Program-made: the position numbers and the translations under genes | From: Desulfosporosinus sp. | GTDB lineage: Bacteria; Bacillota; Desulfitobacteriia; Desulfitobacteriales; Desulfitobacteriaceae | Direction of reading: 5' to 3' | DNA: 7,991 nt | NCBI GenBank assembly: GCA_016278585.1 | Contig: JADQBO010000053.1 | Location: 1 to 7,991, forward strand | Shown here: one piece after another, positions 1 to 5,191 of the stretch | Layout: each line of letters starts with the position of its first letter | Position numbering within the stretch: the stretch's first letter is position 1 | The notes under the pieces: generated by a model | Told to the model about the DNA's origin: nothing | The model's input: only the letters and a program-made list of their open reading frames with translations | Databases searched by the model: none

Positions 1-1
1 A

Positions 2-124
2 TGCACAGTTGATGCGATTTATTTTGACCGCGAAACGAATCTGCCCATTGTCTGTAAGCATTGTGGTGTCTGTGCGCGATTTTGCCCACATAACTGTTTA
101 CAGATGATAGAGGAGGATAAGTAA
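2..124 (+). CDS. 4Fe-4S ferredoxin-like protein, C-terminal part (partial)
   Basis: Only the last 40 codons are in the window; the 5' part lies before base 1. The visible protein carries a complete [4Fe-4S] motif, C-x2-C-x2-C-x3-C-P (CKHCGVCARFCP), encoded at about 53-88. The first visible residue is also a Cys, followed by TVDAI. That is how the last Cys of a preceding cluster usually reads, so the full protein probably holds at least two clusters. The stop codon TAA (122-124) shares its last base with the ATG of the AOR gene, so the two are almost certainly co-translated. Small polyferredoxins next to AOR genes are known to act as the electron-transfer partner of the tungsten subunit, and that role is inferred here. 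The general family is clear; the exact subfamily is not. Confidence 0.85.
   Translation, partial: CTVDAIYFDRETNLPIVCKHCGVCARFCPHNCLQMIEEDK
110..116 (+). promoter_or_regulatory. Shine-Dalgarno site of the AOR gene
   Basis: GAGGAGG sits 7 bases before the ATG at 124 and lies inside the end of the ferredoxin reading frame. Together with the TAATG stop/start overlap it supports this start and translational coupling of the two genes. Confidence 0.8.
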
Positions 125-1875
125 TGTTATATAAAAACGCCATTATAGTTTTATACATAGACCTTGATACAGCAAAGATTGAGATTAAGCAACGTGAAGA
201 TTTAGCCGAGTATCTCGGTGGAGTTGGTCTAGCCTCCAAATTGCTTGATGAAACTATGCGACCCGAACTCCCTCCCCTTGCTCCTGAACAACCTATTGTC
301 TTCGCAATTGGTGCAATTTCTGGTATTTATCCACTGATTACTAAAACAGTAGCTATGTTCATTTCACCTCTGACGGGTGAATTAGGGGAAAGTTATGCGG
401 GGGGTAGACTGGCCTTAGCTTTATCAATGGCCGGATATGATGCGGTGGTAATTCGTGGTAAAGCAACCCGTCCTTCTTACATTGCCATTGACGGAGGTAA
501 CGTTGAAATTAAAGATGCTCGTCCAATATGGGGAATGGATTCCGATATTGTAGGCCAGTTCCTTCGAGATTCCAAAGAAGGAAGCGGTAAGCGCAGTATT
601 TTACGAATCGGACCTGCCGGAGAAAAGATGGTCAAATTTGCAAGTGTTTGCGTTGATACCTATCGCCATTTTGGACGACTTGGCCTTGGTGCTTTGATGG
701 GCAGTAAGCTTGTTAAAGCAATGATAATTACAGGCAACAAGACCACTAAAATTAGAAACTTTAAAGATTATTTTCGTGCTTATCAAACAATTTTTAAGTC
801 AGTTACAGAAACGGACTTAATGTCAAAATATCATGATTTAGGGACATCCATTAATGTTGAGTCAATTAACGCCCTAGGCGCTTTGCCTACAAATAATCTG
901 ACCGATAATCGTTTTACAGGGGCTGAGCAGATAAGCGGAGAAGCCTTTGCTGATAAACACCTGGTCCGCAAGCTGGCTTGCACAGGTTGCCCGGTAGGAT
1001 GTATCCACATCGGTCAATTTCGGCGAAAATTCGACGACGGTTATGACTATGAATCAGTTAGTGTTGCCTACGACTATGAGCTAATCTATTCACTAGGTAC
1101 ATTACTTGGCCTCAGTAAGACGGATGAAGTATTACAACTTATTGAAGCTGTTGAAAAAACAGGTATGGATGCCATATCCGCGGGTGTCGCACTAGCATGG
1201 GCAACCGAAAGCTTTATGAAAGGCATTGTGTCTGAAGCAGAAACTATTCTTCCTCTTACTTTTGGGGATTATAAAAGCTATTACCAGGCCCTCCTTTATT
1301 TATCGAGCCGGAAAAATACCTTTTACCAAGCTTTAGGGGAAGGAACCCGATTTGCCGGAGAAAAGTTTGGGGGTGAGTCGTTTGCTCTCCAAGTTGCAGG
1401 TAATGAAATCCCCGGGTATCACACAGGATATGCCAACTTAGTTGGTCTTACCGTAGGGGCTCGACACTCTCATTTATGTAATGCCGGTTATGCGGTTGAT
1501 CAATCTATCAAAACCTTTGACGAGACTAAAGTAGTTAATACTCTCTTTGACGAGGAACTTGAACGATGTCTATTAAACTCCCTCGTTATCTGTCTCTTCG
1601 CTCGAAAGTTGTATAACCGAGAAACTGTCCTAAACTCTCTTAATGCTGCAGGCTATACCCTTACAGATGATGACCTAACAAGAATCGCAAAGCGGATATA
1701 CTCTACTAAGCTGCGTCTAAAGGAAAAATTGGGCTTTGATCCTCGAGAGGTTGCTTTACCAAAAAGGTTCTTCAAGACTCCAAGCATGCATGGGACGTTA
1801 GACTCCTCGATTGTCGAAAGTATGATTAATCGATATGTAGGAAAATGTTCAGAGCTGCTTTCTGAAGAACAATAA
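124..1875 (+). CDS. aor: Aldehyde ferredoxin oxidoreductase (tungsten-pterin enzyme)
   Basis: Family members catalyse reversible, ferredoxin-linked oxidation of aldehydes to carboxylates at a tungsten bis-pterin centre in the cytoplasm. The 583 residues are close to the usual length of about 600. The N-terminal pterin-binding domain (about 1-205) shows SPLTG (81-85), AGYDAVVIRGKA (103-114) and IGPAGE (162-167). The [4Fe-4S] ligands are C286, C289, C293 (C-x2-C-x3-C) and C490 (SLVIC), matching the spacing of Pyrococcus furiosus AOR (288/291/295/494). E310 (YESV) and H450 (HSHL) fall where that enzyme has its active-site Glu and His. The Arg that contacts the pterin there (R76) aligns with K74 here, in a T-K-T-V-A-M-F context I associate with a distinct bacterial clade. 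The start is fixed by the Shine-Dalgarno site. The upstream ferredoxin is the likely electron partner. The aldehyde substrate is not determined, and related WOR-type enzymes also fit. Confidence 0.95.
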   Translation: MLYKNAIIVLYIDLDTAKIEIKQREDLAEYLGGVGLASKLLDETMRPELPPLAPEQPIVFAIGAISGIYPLITKTVAMFISPLTGELGESYAGGRLALALSMAGYDAVVIRGKATRPSYIAIDGGNVEIKDARPIWGMDSDIVGQFLRDSKEGSGKRSILRIGPAGEKMVKFASVCVDTYRHFGRLGLGALMGSKLVKAMIITGNKTTKIRNFKDYFRAYQTIFKSVTETDLMSKYHDLGTSINVESINALGALPTNNLTDNRFTGAEQISGEAFADKHLVRKLACTGCPVGCIHIGQFRRKFDDGYDYESVSVAYDYELIYSLGTLLGLSKTDEVLQLIEAVEKTGMDAISAGVALAWATESFMKGIVSEAETILPLTFGDYKSYYQALLYLSSRKNTFYQALGEGTRFAGEKFGGESFALQVAGNEIPGYHTGYANLVGLTVGARHSHLCNAGYAVDQSIKTFDETKVVNTLFDEELERCLLNSLVICLFARKLYNRETVLNSLNAAGYTLTDDDLTRIAKRIYSTKLRLKEKLGFDPREVALPKRFFKTPSMHGTLDSSIVESMINRYVGKCSELLSEEQ

Positions 1876-1891
1876 TTCACTAATAATCATG

Positions 1892-1924
1892 AAAGACGAG
1901 CATCCTGAGAGATACTCGTCTTTT
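1892..1924 (+). terminator. Rho-independent terminator after the AOR gene
   Basis: A 9-bp perfect stem, AAAGACGAG (1892-1900) with CTCGTCTTT (1915-1923), can extend inward through ATC/GAT after one mismatch and ends in TTTT. It begins 16 bases after the AOR stop codon. Because the stem starts with AAA, it may also act on the convergent small gene whose stop is at 1958. Confidence 0.8.
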
Positions 1925-1957
1925 GTACTAGTTAGATAGGATCCTCAATTGAAACGT

Positions 1958-2137
1958 TTAATGGACTAGGAACTGCCTTACATCCTCGAGCGCTTTCCTT
2001 AAACCTTCAAGGGCTTGCTCACTCATTTTTCCAGAGTTACGCATCCGCTGGAGCAGTTCATCAGGGCTAATTCCCTGGTTTTTCATAGTATTAACGATTT
2101 CTTTTTCATCTCTGGTTAAATCTTCCCATTTTCGCAC
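1958..2137 (-). CDS. Small uncharacterised protein (59 aa)
   Basis: I do not recognise this protein. It is short, highly charged and has no Cys, signal peptide or membrane segment. It looks almost wholly helical, with two predicted helices around DEKEIVNTMKNQG and the C-terminal SEQALEGLRKALEDVRQF. The repeated 'ISPDELLQRM' / 'MSEQALEGL' pattern suggests a small helical bundle. The frame is open further upstream to a GTG at 2188, but a clear GGAGGTG (2145-2151) sits 7 bases before the GTG at 2137, so that start is preferred. A TTG at 2143 is only 3 bases after GGAGG and is too close. The gene converges on the AOR terminator and is separated from the sod gene by a terminator and hairpins, so it is probably monocistronic. 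The strong ribosome-binding site is the main reason to believe it is real. Confidence 0.6.
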   Translation of the reverse strand: MRKWEDLTRDEKEIVNTMKNQGISPDELLQRMRNSGKMSEQALEGLRKALEDVRQFLVH

Positions 2138-2200
2138 GGGCAAACACCTCCAAATTATTAAAACCTTTATCAATTCCGAGATAGACACCGACTTCTATAA

Positions 2201-2280
2201 GTGGGTGTTCCGAGTTCCACTTCGAAGGGGGTAAACTCCCTAACGAAGCCCCGATGTTCAACTTTAGCTGAACCAGTTGA
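2201..2280 (+). ncRNA. Hairpin cluster resembling an IS200/IS605 right end (omega-RNA-like), orphan
   Basis: Three stem-loops follow each other. GTGG/CCAC spans 2201-2220. CTTCG-aa-GGGGG-taaa-CTCCC-taa-CGAAG spans 2220-2248 (a 5-bp stem, an internal loop, then another 5-bp stem with one G-T pair). GTTCA-A-C-TTTA-G-C-TGAAC spans 2256-2273, a 7-bp stem with one A/C mismatch and a TTTA loop. The sequence then reads CAGTTGAC. A GC-rich hairpin, a TTTA-loop hairpin and a GTTGAC-like end recall, from memory, the right ends of IS605/IS1341 elements, where TnpB guide RNAs are made. No tnpA or tnpB sequence is next to it; the bases to its left are occupied by the small minus-strand gene. It could be a solo end, a relic, or an unrelated structured RNA. 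Confidence 0.4.
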
Positions 2281-2382
2281 CTTGGTTAATCTTAGCTTTT
2301 GAATTGTTGTATTTTTCTATGTATAAATCTGCTATAAATTCAAATTTTTTTTGGTCGTTATAATTTGCTAACAACAAACTGC

Positions 2383-2417
2383 AGGCGGGCCTATGGGGGC
2401 AATTATCCCTATCGCCT
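2383..2417. repeat. Imperfect inverted repeat (stem-loop)
   Basis: AGGCG (2383-2387) pairs with CGCCT (2413-2417). After an asymmetric bulge, TA (2392-2393) pairs with TA (2410-2411) and GGG (2395-2397) with CCC (2407-2409). There is no T-run on either side, so it is not a normal terminator. On the minus strand it lies just past the sod terminator. Confidence 0.4.
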
Positions 2418-2425
2418 AGGATGAG

Positions 2426-2465
2426 AAAAACCTGAAGGATCCCAAACTCAGGATTCCCTCAGGTT
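2426..2465 (-). terminator. Rho-independent terminator of the sod gene
   Basis: Read on the minus strand, AACCTGA (2465-2459) pairs with TCAGGTT (2435-2429). The stem continues inward through GGAATCC/GGGATCC with one A/A mismatch and one G-T pair, and it runs into TTTTT (2430-2426). It starts 38 bases after the sod stop codon and should end the whole minus-strand operon. Confidence 0.85.
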
Positions 2466-2503
2466 ATCTAACCTTACCATTATATAAGTGGTACTTTAGA
2501 AAC

Positions 2504-3139
2504 TTAGTTAAGAACTAGCGGCATCTGCCCTGATATGGCAAGGGTTAATCTTTTTTCTACTGCGCTCCAATTAATAATCCTCCACCAAGAGATTACGTAG
2601 TCCTTGCGTTTCGAAAGATAATCCAAATAATAAGCATGCTCCCATACGTCCATTACAAGTAACGGGATACTACCTACTTGAAATATATTTTGATGTTTCT
2701 CGATTGTGAGGATTTCTAGACGTCCCCAACCAGGTTGCCATACTAACGAGGCCCAGCCTGATCCTTCCACATTAATGGCAGCTTCACTAAACTGTTCTTT
2801 GAAAGCAATTAGACTTCCAAAGTAATCAATGATTAACTTATGGGTTTGGGCTCCTGGGGTTTCCCATCGATTCATCACAGGCGCCATTGAGGTCCAATAA
2901 ATGCTATGGAGAGCATGACCCGAACCATGAAAGGCAATTTCTCGCTCCCAGTGTTTGATCAGACTAAAATCTCTTGTTTGCCGTGCTTCTGCAAGTTTAA
3001 GTTCCGCTTTATTTAAACCTTCAACATAGGCTTTATGATGTTGACTATGGTGAATTTCTAGCAATCTAGCGCTAATAACCGGTTCAAGTGAATTATATTC
3101 ATAAGGTAGTTTTGGTAACCTATGTTGACCAAGGGGCAA
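2504..3139 (-). CDS. sodA: Superoxide dismutase, Fe/Mn family (Mn-type signatures)
   Basis: The family converts superoxide to O2 and H2O2 in the cytoplasm; no signal peptide is seen. All four metal ligands are present: H30 (EIHHSQHH), H78 (ALHSIYW), D164 and H168 (MDVWEHAYYLDY). The gateway Tyr is Y38. The residue matching the FeSOD Gln position is Gly (HGSGHALH), while a Gln (Q150, KHQN) sits in the MnSOD position, so manganese or cambialistic use is inferred. The 211 residues from the TTG at 3139 are a normal family length. That TTG, however, lies 22 bases from the only good Shine-Dalgarno site (3162-3168). An in-frame ATT at 3154-3152 is spaced 7 bases from it and would add MQNFI, so the true start may be 3154. 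The gene follows the NrfD-type gene after about 75-100 bases with no terminator between. Confidence 0.95.
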   Translation of the reverse strand: MPLGQHRLPKLPYEYNSLEPVISARLLEIHHSQHHKAYVEGLNKAELKLAEARQTRDFSLIKHWEREIAFHGSGHALHSIYWTSMAPVMNRWETPGAQTHKLIIDYFGSLIAFKEQFSEAAINVEGSGWASLVWQPGWGRLEILTIEKHQNIFQVGSIPLLVMDVWEHAYYLDYLSKRKDYVISWWRIINWSAVEKRLTLAISGQMPLVLN

Positions 3140-3161
3140 GATGAAGTTCTGAATATAAATT

Positions 3162-3168
3162 CCTCCTT
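3162..3168 (-). promoter_or_regulatory. Shine-Dalgarno site that argues for an ATT start of sod
   Basis: On the minus strand AAGGAGG is followed by 7 bases and then ATT CAG AAC TTC ATC TTG, all in the sod frame. No ATG, GTG or other TTG lies at a proper distance in this frame. Confidence 0.6.
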
Positions 3169-3191
3169 TTCGAAACTACTCTTCCTACACA

Positions 3192-3219
3192 ATTTTACGT
3201 TCATTGTTTATTATGTGAA
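3192..3219 (-). promoter_or_regulatory. Possible sigma-A promoter of sod
   Basis: On the minus strand TTCACA (3219-3214) and TAAAAT (3197-3192) are separated by 16 bases. Each differs from the consensus at one position. It lies between the end of the NrfD-type gene and the sod ribosome-binding site and could give sod expression independent of the operon. The region is AT-rich, so chance is possible. Confidence 0.4.
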
Positions 3220-3237
3220 AAGTTCATCAACAAATAC

Positions 3238-4491
3238 CTACATTGGGCGCCTTTGTGGTAAAAAGTTATATAGTTTCAACGCTCCAGTAACGACAAAGAG
3301 CACTAATCCGAATGGTAAGAGGGCAACTGCATACTCAACTATGCTCGGCATGTAGGCCCACGAACTGACAAAGACCGGCATTCCTTCTCGGAGCTGACCG
3401 AGGGCAACAGGATATGCCCAACTTTCAATTCCCGCTCCCGGAATGGATAAGGAAAGGGGCATAACATTGAAGGCTGGAAACATCAGCATCAAGCGATGGG
3501 CAAAGGCTCCGATAAAGAGGAGCACACTTCCAGTCATCAAAACTTTATAACTATTTCTACCCTTCTTTGTAAAAAAGAGTATCATTGTGAAAGCAGGGAG
3601 CAGAACTTCCATCGCGTAGAGATATCCGTAATCACCAAAAACAAGCGCCAGAATTTCTTCGGCTTCAGGGTTCCCCCACCACTTATGGACTATTAAATCT
3701 ACGGAAACGAAGAAAAAATGTACCACTAAGGAACCTGCGACAATTAAGGCCATTATTTGGAATGCTCCCTTATACTTATCAAATTGTTCTTTTCCCACAG
3801 CAAGAAGGGAGATTACAAGAACTAGAGCAGTTCCAGAAGCAACCGCTACAGATACAAAATCTGGAGGCATTAACGCTGTGTTCCACCACCCTCGAGAAGC
3901 TTGAGTTGCAAAGATCAAGGCTGTCACCGTATGAATCAAGATGGCCACAGGTAAGCCCACCAGCGCAACACGTTTAGACCATTTTTTTGAGAAATCGTCC
4001 ATAAATTCTGGAGAACGTGCTTTTGTCCATCCGTTTAGAAAACCGCGCCCTTCCTTTTTCCAATCCGGCAAAAGCTGAACATAGACGCTTAAAAAGGTGA
4101 TGAGGAGGTAGGCTGTAATAACAATAACATCCCAGACTAGGGGAGATTTAAAATTTGGATAAACAAAGATGTTCCAGACTCGATCTACCCGGCCCATATC
4201 TGGTAGGATCATGGCCCCTGCTCCCAATATGCTGGCAAATGCTGAAAGAGAGGCTATACGTGTAAAGGGTTTTAGTGTTTCAATATTGAAAAGATAGACG
4301 GAAGAAGAAACAATTAATCCTCCGGCTGCTATCCCTACAAAAAATGCAAACGTTGCAATATATAAGCCCCAGCTAAAAGAATTTCGCATATTTGTCACGA
4401 TTAATCCGTTCTTCACTTGGTATCCCCAAGCAGCTAAACTTATAAGGATCAAAGCACTTGCCAAGAGCAATAACAAATTACTTTTTTTCAC
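3238..4491 (-). CDS. NrfD/PsrC-type membrane anchor subunit of the molybdoenzyme
   Basis: This is a polytopic membrane protein of 417 residues with about ten hydrophobic segments (near 4-24, 39-67, 78-98, 118-141, 175-196, 212-233, 244-268, 291-308, 317-338 and 384-406). The early SFSWGLYIATFAFFVGIAAGG stretch is typical of the NrfD/PsrC/DsrP family. Such proteins carry no haem; they anchor the iron-sulfur subunit and exchange electrons with membrane quinones. The frame is open upstream to 4563, inside the preceding gene. The GTG at 4491 is preferred because TAAGGAGGTG (4498-4507) lies 8 bases before it, overlapping the stop codon of the iron-sulfur gene. The 13-base gap makes co-translation likely. 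The partners (iron-sulfur subunit and Tat-exported catalytic subunit) fix its role as the third subunit, but the direction of electron flow is unknown. Confidence 0.9.
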   Translation of the reverse strand: MKKSNLLLLLASALILISLAAWGYQVKNGLIVTNMRNSFSWGLYIATFAFFVGIAAGGLIVSSSVYLFNIETLKPFTRIASLSAFASILGAGAMILPDMGRVDRVWNIFVYPNFKSPLVWDVIVITAYLLITFLSVYVQLLPDWKKEGRGFLNGWTKARSPEFMDDFSKKWSKRVALVGLPVAILIHTVTALIFATQASRGWWNTALMPPDFVSVAVASGTALVLVISLLAVGKEQFDKYKGAFQIMALIVAGSLVVHFFFVSVDLIVHKWWGNPEAEEILALVFGDYGYLYAMEVLLPAFTMILFFTKKGRNSYKVLMTGSVLLFIGAFAHRLMLMFPAFNVMPLSLSIPGAGIESWAYPVALGQLREGMPVFVSSWAYMPSIVEYAVALLPFGLVLFVVTGALKLYNFLPQRRPM

Positions 4492-4497
4492 AATGTC

Positions 4498-4507
4498 CAC
4501 CTCCTTA
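4498..4507 (-). promoter_or_regulatory. Shine-Dalgarno site deciding the GTG start of the NrfD-type gene
   Basis: TAAGGAGGTG on the minus strand overlaps the TAA stop of the iron-sulfur subunit gene. GGAGG is 8 bases from the GTG at 4491. The longer reading frame beginning at 4563 has no comparable site and would add a non-hydrophobic extension inside the previous gene. Confidence 0.75.
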
Positions 4508-5191
4508 GCGTATTGGCTGAGCGGGCGCCAGATAGAATACTTTAGGTGAAGTACCCAATTCATCTTTCAAGCGAACCGTAGGCCGTTTCCGAACAAGTTT
4601 ACTAACCTCTGAGCTTGGGTCATCGAGGTCCCCAAAAATCCGAACCTTCCCCGGACAACCTTGAACGCACGCTGGTTGTTCCCCTTTAGAGGTGTATTGG
4701 GCACAAAACGTACATTTTTCTACAACCCCAACCGGTCGATTAGGGGTAAAGACTAACCTGCCATCCTTATCTCGAAAATCTGCTGGGTATCCGTACTCAT
4801 ACTCTTTTTCATACCCCACTCGTTCTTTAGCCTTTTTGGGGTCTTCCCAGTTATATTGACGTACTCCGTAAGGACAGGCTGCGATACAGTACCGACAGCC
4901 AATACAACGTTCATAATCTATCAAAACCACGCCTTGTTCATCTGTATAAGTGGCACCGGAAGGACAAACTTTCTGGCAGGCAGGATTATCGCACATTTGA
5001 CAAGACACTGGCAGAGATTCCATTTGTAAATCTCCGTCTTTACCGACGGCAGCTTGATGGAAAGAAGCCCCAGGAGTAAATACTCTATTCCACCACGTCC
5101 CTGGTGGCTGGGCATTGTGAGATTTGCAGGCTACCGCACAAGAACGGCAACCAATGCAACGGTCCAGGTCAATCACCATCCCAAGTCTCAT
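4505..5191 (-). CDS. Four-cluster [4Fe-4S] electron-transfer subunit (DmsB/PsrB-like)
   Basis: The subunit passes electrons between the molybdenum subunit and the membrane subunit. Sixteen Cys lie in four groups: C12/15/18/22, C64/67/72/76, C96/99/102/106 and C160/163/175/179. This is the four-[4Fe-4S] layout of DmsB, PsrB and related subunits. No position is replaced by Trp or another residue, as would be expected for the [3Fe-4S] cluster of NarH-type partners. The 228 residues are in the normal range for DmsB-like proteins and well short of NarH. There is no signal peptide, so it is probably exported bound to the Tat substrate. The ATG at 5191 overlaps the TGA of the catalytic gene (ATGA), with AGGTG upstream. 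The next gene begins 13 bases after its stop. Confidence 0.93.
   Translation of the reverse strand: MRLGMVIDLDRCIGCRSCAVACKSHNAQPPGTWWNRVFTPGASFHQAAVGKDGDLQMESLPVSCQMCDNPACQKVCPSGATYTDEQGVVLIDYERCIGCRYCIAACPYGVRQYNWEDPKKAKERVGYEKEYEYGYPADFRDKDGRLVFTPNRPVGVVEKCTFCAQYTSKGEQPACVQGCPGKVRIFGDLDDPSSEVSKLVRKRPTVRLKDELGTSPKVFYLAPAQPIR

Larger units (their letters stand above)
2138..2503. other. Gene-free stretch with several stem-loops
   Basis: No supportable protein or tRNA gene is seen on either strand in these roughly 370 bases. From left to right it holds the Shine-Dalgarno site of the small gene (2145-2151), an IS605-like hairpin cluster (2201-2280), an AT-rich segment (about 2281-2375), an imperfect stem-loop (2383-2417) and the sod terminator (2426-2465). 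Confidence 0.7.

Noticed and set aside
601..1880. Minus-strand open frames of 61 and 75 codons opposite the AOR gene
   Set aside because: They are antisense shadows of a well-supported gene with no ribosome-binding site or recognisable sequence.
2138..2188. Longer version of the small protein starting at 2188
   Set aside because: There is no Shine-Dalgarno site before 2188, whereas GGAGGTG precedes the GTG at 2137 at a normal distance.
2299..2327. Plus-strand promoter-like pair TTGAAT-N17-TATAAA
   Set aside because: It lies in an AT-rich stretch, and nothing transcribable follows on the plus strand: no gene and no T-tailed hairpin in that direction.
4492..4563. Upstream extension of the NrfD-type gene to a start at 4563
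   Set aside because: It lies inside the iron-sulfur subunit gene, lacks a ribosome-binding site and is not hydrophobic. The GTG at 4491 has an excellent Shine-Dalgarno site.
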